A DNA stretch of 64,000 nucleotides from Dendrolimus kikuchii (Eukaryota > Arthropoda > Insecta > Lepidoptera > Lasiocampidae). The position numbers and the translations under genes are program-made. The notes under the pieces are model-generated. The model did not search any database and was not told the DNA's origin. It saw only the letters and a program-made list of their open reading frames with translations. This document shows positions 54,632 through 64,000 of this stretch, piece after piece. Position 1 is the stretch's first letter. Every line of letters starts with the position of its first letter. The stretch covers positions 18,632,338 to 18,696,337 of the forward strand of contig CM034401.1 of NCBI GenBank assembly GCA_019925095.2, given 5' to 3'.

Positions 54632-54744
54632 TAATTGATATTTATATTAGAATAGATAATTATTATGTAATTACATAACTTATAGAAGCTTATATGACTG
54701 TTTAAAACTTATACAAATTTAGTTTAGATTATTAAGTAGTTCAT

Positions 54745-55135
54745 AGAAATACGGACCGCGTTCGTAATACCGAAGTAAGAAAGAGAGTTGGTCTGAAAGA
54801 GAGTGTCGGGGTGAAGGTAAGGAAAGGAATACTCCGGTGGTTCGGGCATGTGGAAAAAATGCATGATGAAAGAATGACTAAACAGATATACAATGCAAAA
54901 GTGGACGGATGCAGAAGTCGTGGAAGGCCACGACACACCTTCCATGATCAAATTGATCGTGTACTAGCAGAAGGTGATGTCAGGAGCTTTAAGAACAGAC
55001 GAGCGTGCATGACAAGAGTTATGAATGTAAAAGAAGCAAGTGAGGTGTGTAATAATAAGCCTAAATGGCGCTCTGTTGTTCGTGCCTACCCCGCAAGGGA
55101 ACTGGCGTGAAGTTATGTATGTATATATGTATAGA
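54745..55135 (+). pseudogene. LINE reverse transcriptase, C-terminal fragment, (TATG)n tail
   Basis: The open frame includes RNTEVRKRVGLKESVGVKVR, then GILRWFGHVEKMHDERMTK, GCRSRGRPRHTFHDQIDR, RACMTRVMNVKEA and ends SVVRAYPARELA-stop at 55108-55110, followed by GTTATGTATGTATATATG. This is the longest of five copies of the family (33166, 36976, 44334, 52710, 54745). It holds only the zinc-free post-thumb C-terminus; the RT active site is missing. Confidence 0.75.
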
Positions 55136-55532
55136 AAAAAAAAAAAAAAATTATATTATAATTTCAAGTTGATTATAAAATATGATGTACCTACATTGTC
55201 TCCGAAGAATACCGGGGGAAAGTGCAACAAGACAACAACAAAAGAACATTAAGGGACAGCCCTAAAAGTTGAAGACATTTTCAAAGAATTAGGACACAAA
55301 ACACGTAGCAAGCACCATTCTGACTGGACGCGTTACGATTTTTCGAGTTCTCCTTCATCTGTATTCCAACTGTGGACACCGTGTATCTGAGTCTTCCCTC
55401 TGATCGTTGTTTGATGATATTGAAATATTTGGTTTACACTTCTACACTTATACTACTATACATAACGAGATATATATGTGTGTGTGAGTGACAGCCTGTG
55501 CGGATGAGTGGTCACGACTGTGTTTATGTTTA
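55136..55532. other. sequence with nothing recognised
   Basis: No gene or classified repeat. Confidence 0.4.
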
Positions 55533-56391
55533 TAACCGACTTCAAAAACGAGGAGGTTCTTAACTTGATTCGTATTTTTTTTATGTATGTACACCGATTA
55601 CGCTGAGATTTATGATCCGATTTACATGATTCTTCTTCAGTTTGATGCAGAATAGTTGCCATTTGGTCTCCTAAAACATTAAAAAAAGTTTGGCTCAGTA
55701 GTTTTCATTTTATAAACATTTTTTGTTATGAAAATTTTCCGTTCCCGTTTCTTGGGACCTATATTTTTTAAGGCGCGCGGCACCTTTCGTAGGCCTACCC
55801 ATAGCTAGACACTAAAAAGTAACAAATAAAATAAAAATTCGTTTAAAACAACCGACTTCATAAACTAAAGAATTTATTTAGTTTATCAAGAGACATAATA
55901 ACATAAAATTTTCTACATCTTGAAGTCGATGCCGAGCAAACCATAAAAATTACCACAAGATTGTACTCTTATAACAACAAAATTGCAACATTTTACAATA
56001 TTGTAATTTTTATGGGTTACTTGGCACCGACTTCAAGATGTAGAAAATTTTATATTATTTTGTTTCTTAATAAACTGAATAAATTTTTACTCAAAAATCT
56101 TTAGTTTTTGAAGTCGATATAATAGCAGCCCATAAATGTCCCACTGCTGGGACCCACCACGCTTGTCCAAGGCGGCTTGGCAGGTTAGACACATCGGTTA
56201 TCTCGATGTGCAGGTTGCATCACGATGTTTTCCTTCACCGTTATTAGTACGTGGTAATTTTAACAATATGCACATTAGGTCAGAAAACTGCCTAAGTGGT
56301 GCTGCGTTCCGGCCAGGATCGAACTCGCGCCCTTTGGATTTGGGATGCGTGCGCTAGCCATCACGCTACCATGACTTGAAGTCGGAAGTCG
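55533..56391. mobile_element. fold-back/DNA element with AACCGACTTC ends and nested SINE
   Basis: Starts AACCGACTTCAAAAACGAGG (55533), a terminal motif seen in many insect DNA transposons. An inner inverted pair, 55851-55953 and 56003-56116, shares CATAAAATTTTCTACATC and CCATAAAAATTAC with few differences and a short indel. After the second arm a SINE (56125-56381) intervenes, and GACTTGAAGTCGGAAGTCGG follows at 56371-56391 as a possible outer end. No transposase. Confidence 0.55.
56125..56381 (-). mobile_element. tRNA-derived SINE family F with RTE-like tail
   Basis: Minus strand: GTCATGGTAGCGTGATGG (A-box region), GCGAGTTCGATCCTGGCC (B box), CCACTTAGGCAGTTTTCTG, then a 3' end CCCAGCAGTGGGACATTTAT that resembles the RTE LINE tail. 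This suggests mobilisation by RTE enzymes. Confidence 0.7.
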
Positions 56392-56529
56392 GTATTTTTA
56401 TATTATTCATCAATATACATGCGTGCTAGTATATATGTGTATGAATTTTGTAAATGTGTATATATGTTATATGTATGTAATGTATATAGAAGTGTGTATG
56501 TAGTGCGTTTGCATAGTTATATCTTCATA

Positions 56530-56650
56530 ACGTCTTAATTATTAATTCGAGGGTGCATTGCATCATACGTAATCCTCATAGGTTTAAGTGGTGCCTTATT
56601 ACTAATGTATTGTATGAAATTGAATTGATAATAATAACGAATAAAAAATA
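56530..56650 (+). mobile_element. LINE family J 3' UTR fragment
   Basis: GAGGGTGCATTGCATCATAC, CCTCATAGGTTTAAGTGG and TGCCTTATT match the minus-strand 3' UTR at 51520-51700. Confidence 0.55.
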
Positions 56651-56884
56651 TAAGCGTATTACATTCAAATGACATGTAAACTTGAACCCTGGTAATAGAG
56701 CACGTATCATTTTGCCGTTTCCTAACGTTGAAGGATAAGCAGTGACAAAAACTACATATTAGTATATAGATTAAAAATCAAGTACGTGTGTGGCAGTCCA
56801 CACAAAATGAAGGGTTTCTAAGAATTGACAGGTGTATTTGTTGTCATTTCGCTATTAAATTGTAAAAAAATATAATTTAATGTA

Positions 56885-57075
56885 CAATACCTTTTGAAGT
56901 GAAACTTCTTTAGAATCGTTGTGATTTGTAACTCGATGAAAGGTAAAAAAGTGAGACTAAAAATACAAACACATACATCTGTAGGTCTACGCCTGCGAGA
57001 GAATGAGATAAAATATATTATATTTAATTATTTAAACACTATGCTCATACAGATAGAGTTGGAACTGTTTTGCAG
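56885..57075 (-). repeat. repeat family E
   Basis: Reverse-complement copy of 34500-34880 without its SINE; contains GAAGTGAAACTTCTTTAGAA and CTGCGAGAGAATGAGATAAA (plus strand). Confidence 0.65.
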
Positions 57076-57197
57076 TTTTCGTTAATACTTGAAATTTCGT
57101 GTTTTAAAGCTTAAATATATTATAACGATATAATAGATTGAGATCCCAGTCACCCCAGACTTACGTGATTTTAGGAAAGGTGATTTTTTCAGTATCG

Positions 57198-58046
57198 GTA
57201 GTTTAACATGTATGGGGTAGACGAAATCTCGTCCTTTTCAACCCCAAGAAGACACAAGTCTGCGCGTTCACCGCTAAAAAAGTCCCATTTTTGTTAGCGC
57301 CACAGTTCCAGGGCACTCCCCTCAAGATATCCAGCTGTATCGGGATCCTAGGCGTCGATATTTCGAGCGAGGTGCAATTTCGGGGTCATTTGGAGAGCAA
57401 AGCGAAAATCGCTTCTAAAAAGCTTGGGGTGCTCAACAGGGCTAAACGGTACTTCACACCGGGACATAGGCTTTTATTATATAAGGCCCAAGTCCGTCCC
57501 CATGTGGAGTACTGCTCCCATCTCTGGGTTGGGGCACCTCAGTACCAGCTGCTCCCACTTGACTCCTTGCAGCGCCGAGCGGTCCGAATTGTCGACGATC
57601 CCGAACTTACAGACGGCTTAGAACCTTTAAGTCTCAGAAGAGACGTAGGTGCTCTAAGCGCGTTCTACCGTCTGTACAATGGGGAGTGTTCTGAGGAGCT
57701 GTTTGGTTTGGTACCTACATCGCCATTTTACCACCGCACTGCTCGCCGGCGACTGGGAGTTCATCCACACTTCCTCGACACCTGGAAGTTATCCACTGTA
57801 CGTGGAGCTCGCTCTTTTATGCCATATGTGAGCAAGCTGTGGAATGAGCTCCCTCCCGCGGTTTTCCCAGATCGCTACAATATGGGGCTCTTCAAAAAGG
57901 GCGTAAACAGATTTTTAAAGTCTCAACGAGGTAGGCAACGCATCGGCTCCCTTATTGTTGCAGATGTCCATGGGCGACGGTAGCCACTTGCCATCAATTG
58001 GACCCGTCTGCCAGTTTGCCTATACGTAAACATAAAAAAAAAAAAA
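57198..58046 (+). mobile_element. CR1/Zenon-like LINE, 5'-truncated
   Basis: Carries an open C-terminal ORF, a short 3' UTR (GTCCATGGGCGACGGTAGCC, GTCTGCCAGTTTGCC) and a CATAAAAAAAAAAAAA tail. It interrupts fold-back element D. Its 3' UTR resembles the tail of SINE family A. Confidence 0.8.
57201..57983 (+). pseudogene. LINE reverse transcriptase, C-terminal ~260 codons
   Basis: The frame is open from 57201 (no Met start of its own) to TAG at 57981. It begins after the catalytic YxDD: NLVLFNPKKTQVCAF, the thumb entry of Jockey/CR1-type RTs. Then IGILGVDISSEVQFRGHLES, ASKKLGVLNRAKRYFTPGHR, YKAQVRPHVEYCSHLW, LQRRAVRIVDDPEL and the terminal LWNELPPAVFPDRYNMGLFK, all standard for these proteins. 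The endonuclease and RT catalytic core are missing. Intact frame and long A tail suggest a recent insertion. Confidence 0.85.
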
Positions 58047-58644
58047 CAAACTTAGAAAGGAATGGATACTCGCTAATCTGAAAGCAGGGCCGTCTTTAGG
58101 TAGCAGGTATCAAAGATGGAAAATAACCATGCTAACTTACGTCAAAGTAACAAGGCTAGTTTTTACATATGTCATATATGATATTGTTATAAACGAATAT
58201 ATGCAGTTGCCAGACACTTCCCGTGGGCCATAACTTTTGACAGACACTTTAAAAAAAATGGGAACTTACGTCATTTTAGAAAGGCTGAACTTTATATATA
58301 TTATCAAGTATAACATTTTAAAATATTTTCCAATGAGCCAGATAAATCTGATGGGCCAAACATCTTCCCGTGGTTATTTTCCACCTTTGATAGCTACTAC
58401 CTGAAAAACGGCCCCGCTTTCAGCTTAGCGAGTATCTATTCCTTTCTAAGTTTATGTGAAACGACCGATCCTAAAAATTTCATATTTCCTAAAATCACGT
58501 AAGTCTGGGGTGACTGGGATCTCTATCTATAATAATATATGAAATGTGACTTACGAAATCCCTCCCACCCCTTATCATACTTTGTTTCGCGTCTACTGCG
58601 TGTGAACTGCAAACAAGCACATTTTCTTGTTTTCGTTGCAAACC

Positions 58645-58917
58645 GGCTGATGGCCACCCACCTGATGGAAAGCGGTTACCAACGCCTATAGACATTAGTA
58701 ACAGCAAAAGTGCTACCAATGTGCTGCCGCTCTCTAAATGAAGACTGGAATCTGGCCAATAATGCCGGAACATTATGGCGACATTCTTTAGATCAGGGCT
58801 TATAGCCATCCAGACGGGCTAATACTCTACCACCTGGGTGTGGGTTGTTGTGTCACCTCTTACGACAGTCTTCCCAACTGCAGGGAATTATTCTGTCTCC
58901 GTTCCTGCATGGATAAA
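58645..58917 (-). mobile_element. SINE family A, diverged copy
   Basis: Minus strand starts ATCCATGCAGGAACGGAGAC and runs via CTGTCGTAAGAGGTGACAC, TGTTCCGGCATTATTGGCC and GTCTATAGGCGTTGG to CATCAGGTGGGTGG; tail decayed. Confidence 0.7.
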
Positions 58918-58921
58918 TATA

Positions 58922-59470
58922 CCTATCTAATATCTCAAAACCTACTCACAGATTTTCGTTAAAAATATTTTCTAAGTTCTATGAAATCGGTATGTTTCTG
59001 AATTTTTCCCTAAAATCTAATAAATATATTCGAGCAAGTTTATTTTATTCTATACTTTCTGCATTGTATGTAGAGGTACAAAGTGAGTGAATTATATATG
59101 TTTAATTTTTTTTTTCATCATTCACAATAAGTGGCAAACAATGATCAAGCATTATCTAAGGCGAATTCACAATTGCTTCAGCGCATTTGAAAAACTGTGA
59201 CGTCACAGTACAGGACGGCGCTCATTAGACTTCGACCACGCTGCAACAGTTGGAGGGATTGCTAGGGCTGTTGAGCATTTCAAATGCTCTCCAGTAAACA
59301 CCTTTGAGTGTGATAAAATTACGGCTGTATTTACACTGTAAGTAGTTTATATTTTTTCTCGAGGTAAGAATGATTTATGCACTATACTTCACTGTTCGGA
59401 GGCAACAGTGAGGATTCGCAACAATGCCACAATCACCATTATCTCCCTAGCAATAAATCCTAGCTTTTTT
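58922..59470. repeat. unassigned sequence with repeat K, first copy
   Basis: 59190-59340 has GACGTCACAGTACAGGACGG, CTCATTAGACTTCGACCACG and GGGCTGTTGAGCATTTCAAA, loosely matched at 60090-60200. Nothing else identified. Confidence 0.35.
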
Positions 59471-59707
59471 TTATATAATCGGCAGACAAACACACATATT
59501 GTATATCCCCATATTAAACAAGTTACGCTTGTGTTATGGGTAATATACAACGTACTACTCTGGGGGCGATCCCAGACACCCAGACCATAGTAAATAATGG
59601 AGAAAATAAGTTTCAGAGATTTACTGTACCAGGAATCGAACCCGGAGCCTCTGCATTGCAGTGAGGTAGACCGATAAAGGCTTAGCCCGCTCAACCACAG
59701 AGGCCGT
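59471..59707 (-). mobile_element. tRNA-derived SINE family B
   Basis: Minus strand: GCCTCTGTGGTTGAGCGGG (A box), CGGGTTCGATTCCTGG (consensus B box), TTTACTATGGTCTGGGTG and CGTAACTTGTTTAATATGG. Best Pol III promoter of the family. Confidence 0.75.
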
Positions 59708-60089
59708 CAAGTCACAGTTGTTCCGATCTGTTATAGGGAGCTCAGAATTTGCTTTCCTACTGCTCTTTCTCCTTTATTTCATTCGGTCTTTGACATTTTT
59801 GTTTCTAGTAGGAAAATCAATTTTTCTAATTACTTAAATTTAAATGCCCCTGTCTATGTTAGACAAGAAGAGGACCTTGCTAGGCCCTTTATACAAAAAA
59901 AATACTTAATATTATATATTTGACATATTCAATTTTTCAGGCAGCAGTAAACGCACACTTATAAATTCTCCAAATCTTAAAAATTAATAATGAATTATCT
60001 GGAGGAATATAATCGTACTGAAAAGCAATACACAGTTAATCAATATTTGCATAAACAATACTTAGTTTTCCCAGAATACAGAGGTAAAG

Positions 60090-60740
60090 TGACAATGACG
60101 TCACATTACGGACGAAGCACATTAGACTCTGGTCGCAATGTGCCAGGTGGGGGAGGGGAGTAATAGGGCTGCCACCAATTTTAAATGTCCTCTTATAAAA
60201 TGCAATGGAAATTTAATGCCGCGACATATTTATTGGTCATATTTGCACCAATGTAGCGTATTGCGACCATACTCCAATGTGTGGATCACAGTCTTTAGAC
60301 ACAATGTGAACATTGCGTCCAATCACCGTCCAATGTCCAATACCGACGCGCAACGAGTTGGTTTTTGAAACAAGTTCAAAGGCGAGGGGAATGAAAAGGA
60401 AGTGCGCGTCACCCATTGGTCTCTTATTCGTCACGACTTGTGGCCACTTTTAATCATCCACCACCTTCTTTTCTTTCGTTGTCCTCTTGTACGATGCAAA
60501 TAATTTACATATGCACCTAAACCATATGCGTAAGCTTCTAGTGCAAATAAATTGTCGTCCGTAGTCTTTCATTTTGCGTCCGCAATTGGGCCAGGTCCAA
60601 TGCGCTTATCTATTTTCAGTATTTGGGTACAATGTTGGTATTGAATCCAATGTGTAGTGCAGTTAGTTTAGTTTAATATTGGCCATTTCAAATTGGAGCC
60701 AAGCTTGGACGCAACGTTGAATCCAATATGTCGACACGGC
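60090..60740. repeat. repeat K second copy and CCAAT-rich stretch
   Basis: 60090-60200 has GACGTCACATTACGGACG and CACATTAGACTCTGGTCG. From 60240 to 60740 the word CCAAT(G/A) with GCGTCC or TTGCG neighbours recurs about ten times. Possibly a decayed tandem or transposon; unclassified. Confidence 0.35.
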
Positions 60741-60901
60741 TTAACAAAAACTAAATGCTTAGAACTACGCTCCTGCACCGAAAAATTCTCAACAACATCT
60801 TTCTTGAGCACTATGGGAAATTAGGACGAACATCCAGTCGAGGTATTTCCACAGCAGTATCATATGGTAGTTTAAAAAAGATATAATAAATTTTCTTCGA
60901 A

Positions 60902-61008
60902 GCCAGCAACGCGTTGATATACCTCTGATGTTGCAAATGTCTATATGCGACGGAAACAACATTCCATCAAAGGAGCCGTTAACTTGTTGACTGTACTCTA
61001 ATAAAACA
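60902..61008 (+). mobile_element. CR1/Zenon-like LINE 3' tail
   Basis: GATGTTGCAAATGTCTATAT, GCGACGGAAACAACATTCC and CTCTAATAAAACAAC end. Confidence 0.5.
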
Positions 61009-61112
61009 ACTAGTTAAAATAAGAAATAATCATAGCGGTAATATCTATAGCGTTCTACGATTAACCTTGAGCTTATTAGGTTAGCTCTTTACTTTTTCTC
61101 CTCTATATTTGT

Positions 61113-61415
61113 ATTGCACGAGTTCAGCAGACAGGCAGACAGCCCGCCTGATAGGAAGCTGTTAGTTACCATCGTCTATGGACATTTACAACATCAAAAG
61201 TGCTAAAAATACGCTACTACTCTTTTAAGGAAGACTGGAATCTGACCACTAATGCCGGAACACAACTTAAGGTTGTTATGGCTGCACACTCTAAACCAAG
61301 GGTGGTAGTCATCCAGACGAGGTAATACCCTACCTGGATGTGGGTTCTTTTGTCGTCTCTTTCGACAGGCCGCCCAGCCGCAGAAAATTGTATTATTTCT
61401 CCTTTCCTGCACGAA
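61113..61415 (-). mobile_element. SINE family A, full-length diverged copy
   Basis: Minus strand from TTCGTGCAGGAAAGGAG to GTCTGTCTGCTGAACTCG with all landmarks; CTGTCGAAAGAGACGAC replaces GTCGTAAGAGGCGAC, keeping the stem. Confidence 0.75.
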
Positions 61416-61599
61416 TATTTATATTTTATATTATACAGTTAGTAGTAATCTTCTTTGTTACATAATTGCTACGCAATAATTCCTAGAAAAGTAAGTAACT
61501 TAAGGGCATGTCTTTTTTATATGGACTTGGTGATGGCATCATTAGAAATTGGTAACCGTCTAGAGAATCCCAGTGCCTTGGGGCGTCAGTCGTCACGGC

Positions 61600-62180
61600 A
61601 GTCATACCTATGATTATGGTCCCGTGGCGTCTTATTATGATGCGGAGGGACGCTGGAAGATTTAGTGGATAGTCTGGAGGTCGGTGCTTGCAACTTTTCT
61701 ATCATCAGAAGCTTGTGTGTCGCGTCGGCCGTCGGGAGTCCCACATATCCCTCGGTGACTTCCTTTGGAGCCCGAGGATATGCGCAAATGCATTCCACAG
61801 CGTTAACAAAAAAAGTGGGTATAAAGAATGCAAATGAAAAAAAGAACAATAGATACCCTTATCACCGGCCAGCCCTACATAGGTGACACAAGTGCCCGCG
61901 GAATGAGTGATGTTTAGGTATGCGCTCGCGCACCTCACTATCATGCGCCACGCTAGTTGTGTCTCGACCACGGTGCGATGCGGACGTGCCATGTGATCAT
62001 GTGTGTGAGTGATCTTGTGTGATTGTGTGATTGTGCAGTGCTGTGTGAAGGATGCGCGGCGAGGCGGGCGGTGCTGCCCGTGCCAAGGCGGGCAGAACAG
62101 GGACAAACTATCCGCCAATCAGCGCCGCTTATTGGCTACCACCGTCCAACCCCACGCCTTATCATGTGCCAGGTTCGGTT
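61600..62180. promoter_or_regulatory. GC/CpG-rich block with CCAAT boxes, possible promoter or first exon
   Basis: The block contains GCGGCGAGGCGGGCGG (GC-box-like) at about 62057 and two inverted NF-Y-like sites, CCAATCAG (62115-62122) and ATTGGCT (62131-62137). An open frame from ATG 62052 could be spliced at CAG|GTTCGG (62172) in the same phase as the CELF exon, but the donor is weak and the peptide (ends SNPTPYHVP) is not recognised. It may equally be an old repeat. Confidence 0.3.
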
Positions 62181-62250
62181 GATAACAATTATTTTTATTG
62201 TATACTTTTGGTTTGTTTAATAACAGATGCTTTCTTTTGGATTGTAGAGA

Positions 62251-63242
62251 TTTACACTTAAAATTATATGATTAATACTACGAAATTTTTCGTTTTCAAC
62301 TCAAAAATCGGGATCAATTATAATAATGAAATTCACCAGGTTTTTTTAAAATAAATATGGTAGAAAACCACGTTTATTTTTCCTCATGGTGTATTTTTCT
62401 GTCTTAGTTCCGTGAAATTCAGTAATCACGATCTGAAAATGAACTTCACTATTTAGCATGACTATGGTTTTTTTCTCGAGTAATAAATTGATTTTTATTA
62501 ACATTTTTTTATTTTATTAAAGTACAGTACGCGCTATATGGACTTTGGATCACGTTCCAAATATTAATATGAATGTTTTCTGCATTATATTACCTAACGC
62601 TTGAGTCAGCACGTAATCCTATATTTCGAATTATTTAGGTATAATTCTGATTACTGAAACAGAATCTAATATATTATAATAATAATTCTACTGGTTCATC
62701 TTTGATCTTACGATCTATAAAAGTTTGCGCAACCCTTTTCATTTTTGATAAGGCTATAAGAAGAATCTGTTCCATAAGGTTATCGGATTAACTCGGAATA
62801 GACCTAACGTTAAGATGGATATGTTGTATTACGAAACTAGAATGAACAATGGAAGCCCCGAGCATATAAGGGTGCGTTTTAAAGTTACTGAAAAATGAAG
62901 AGGAAGAAGTGTAAGAGCGTGTAATGACGAGTTATGAAGATGTAACAAAAAGACTATCATATTAAAATGGAAGATTAATGAAGGATAGAGTAAAGATAGC
63001 AAAAAAAGATGGATGAATTGTGTGGAATATGACATGATAATTTGTAGTATTACCAGAAGACGTGTGCCATAATCATAGAGGATGGTAGGAAAAGACTTAT
63101 TGTAGCAACTACAAATGTTTGGTAAAAGGTGAAAAAATAGAAAAAGATTTTAATTTCATTTTCACTTTGATACCTATCTCTGTATTTACGTCAGTGAATA
63201 CCAGAGTTAAGTTTTAACAGATATTACCATTTTATATTCTAA
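62251..63242. other. AT-rich sequence with a decayed LINE trace
   Basis: 62985-63120 (+) reads KRWMNCVEYDM-like residues before stops, recalling the KKRWIDCV motif near LINE RT C-termini. Too degenerate to delimit. Confidence 0.3.
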
Positions 63243-63500
63243 CTAGGAGATGCACGCGACTACGTCCACGCCTACGGACTACGGCCACTTGAAATTCCCG
63301 TGGTATTCCCGGGCAAAAAATACCGCAACATTTGTAAAAGAATGTCAGCTATCGTTTTAGTGATAAATGTCTCGGAATAAGCTAATTTTTACGCACCCGA
63401 ACAACTACAAACCGCTCCCGGGAAAATTTCCGCGGGATCTCCGGAATAAAAATTATCACATATTTTATGACATTAAATTTGCTATCGATTATTTAAAAAA
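63243..63500 (-). mobile_element. Helitron-like element, CCCGGGA family
   Basis: Minus strand ends with GACGTAGTCGCGTGCATCTC then CTAG and T. The interior GTTGTTCGGGTGCG and GAGATCCCGCGGAAATTTTC blocks match 5064-5381 in the opposite orientation. Confidence 0.6.
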
Positions 63501-64000
63501 TCACATTGGAATTTGATTATTCTGTATTGACAGAATGTCAATTCTGTCAGAAAGCCAATTGACAGTTGGAATTGTCCAACGGCGTTCCCGTGGCACGCCA
63601 CTGAAAATTTATATATATTTATACGCGAAAACTGGTGAAATAAATGTTTATAATTCGGCTAAGGCCATTTCTACTGATGGTAATACCAATTTTTTTCTAC
63701 TATTAGTACGTCGCGACGATATTGAGAAGATATTGTCTAATTAGTAGAACACGAATTTTTGGCACTATCGCAATGGAATCGTACTTAGAATATTTTCGCA
63801 TCGCCAAACTATTAATATTAAATTAAATATCAGAATTGGGCCCCAGGGTAGATAGTCGCCAGTAAGATCCAGCTGTAAGCCTGAGCTCGACCTAGCAGCG
63901 CTTGCTCTGCCTTCCCTTACTCCAGTCCTTTTACCGATCTTTGGAAACCAGTGGCTTTGTACCATACTAAACTCTATTTATTAAACTCTGTGTACATTGT
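63501..64000. other. unassigned sequence
   Basis: A GACAGAAT-GTCA-ATTCTGTC hairpin lies at about 63530-63550. Open frames of 66-69 codons have no recognised domain. Confidence 0.4.

Larger units (their letters stand above)
57142..58521. mobile_element. fold-back DNA element D, split by a LINE
   Basis: The outer ends GATCCCAGTCACCCCAGAC (57142) and GTCTGGGGTGACTGGGATC (to 58521) are inverted repeats. With the LINE removed, the left arm (57142-57197 plus 58049-58135) pairs with the right arm (about 58375-58521) over roughly 150 bp, for example AGAAAGGAATGGATACTCGC against its complement. The interior is about 240 bp. The same interior occurs at 31246-31622. No transposase gene. Confidence 0.65.

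Noticed and set aside
59625..59707. Candidate tRNA gene on the minus strand
   Set aside because: Consensus B box but no acceptor pairing, and the downstream body matches SINE family B.
61705..62118. 137-codon ORF on the minus strand in the GC-rich block
   Set aside because: No recognisable domain; long frames are expected in GC-rich DNA, and both strands are open there.

Overview
The window looks like insect DNA, most likely from a butterfly or moth (Lepidoptera). It is AT-rich, gene-poor and packed with transposable elements of lepidopteran type: RTE-like LINE fragments, CR1/Zenon-like LINE tails with A-rich ends, tRNA-derived SINEs, Helitrons ending in CTAG, fold-back elements and one complete Ty3/Gypsy LTR retrotransposon. 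Species and order are inferred from these repeats. No bacterial-style gene organisation, CRISPR array, rRNA gene or convincing tRNA gene was seen.

The one host gene piece I recognise is a 49-nt internal exon at 42729-42777 (+). It encodes MHHPIQMKPADSENRN, the hallmark end of RRM1 in CELF/Bruno RNA-binding proteins, between a strong 3' splice site and a GTAAGT donor. Most of the window is therefore probably giant introns of a plus-strand CELF/Bruno gene. No neighbouring RRM exon was found. A CpG/GC-rich block at 61.6-62.2 kb may be a promoter or alternative first exon, but this is weakly supported.

Layout: 0-0.2 kb, N-terminal end of a Tc1/mariner-type transposase cut by the window edge. 3.4-8.6 kb, tRNA-SINE, three Helitrons, a 41-bp minisatellite and an inverted-repeat element. 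9.4-12.6 kb, LINE tails, a 27-bp perfect palindrome and an inverted pair of GC-rich repeats around a 58-codon ORF. 14-30 kb, many SINE copies (an inverted pair at 24.1-24.65 kb, and one split by a LINE at 28.8-29.3 kb) and an 86-bp minisatellite. 31-42 kb, SINEs, Helitrons, LINE fragments and a ~180-bp tandem duplication. 42.7 kb, the CELF exon. 46.9-51.2 kb, an intact LTR retrotransposon with 128-bp LTRs differing at one base and a 5-bp target duplication. 53.8-54.6 kb, a 617-bp near-perfect palindrome around (TA)n. 54.7-61.4 kb, LINE RT fragments, two fold-back elements (one split by a LINE) and SINEs. 63.2-63.5 kb, a reverse Helitron.

The elements appear to form working partnerships. The commonest SINE (15 copies seen) shares its 3' tail with the CR1/Zenon-like LINE at 57.2-58.05 kb, and a tRNA-headed SINE shares an RTE-like tail, which suggests LINE-driven mobilisation. 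Coordinates of degenerate repeats are approximate; identities were judged by eye.
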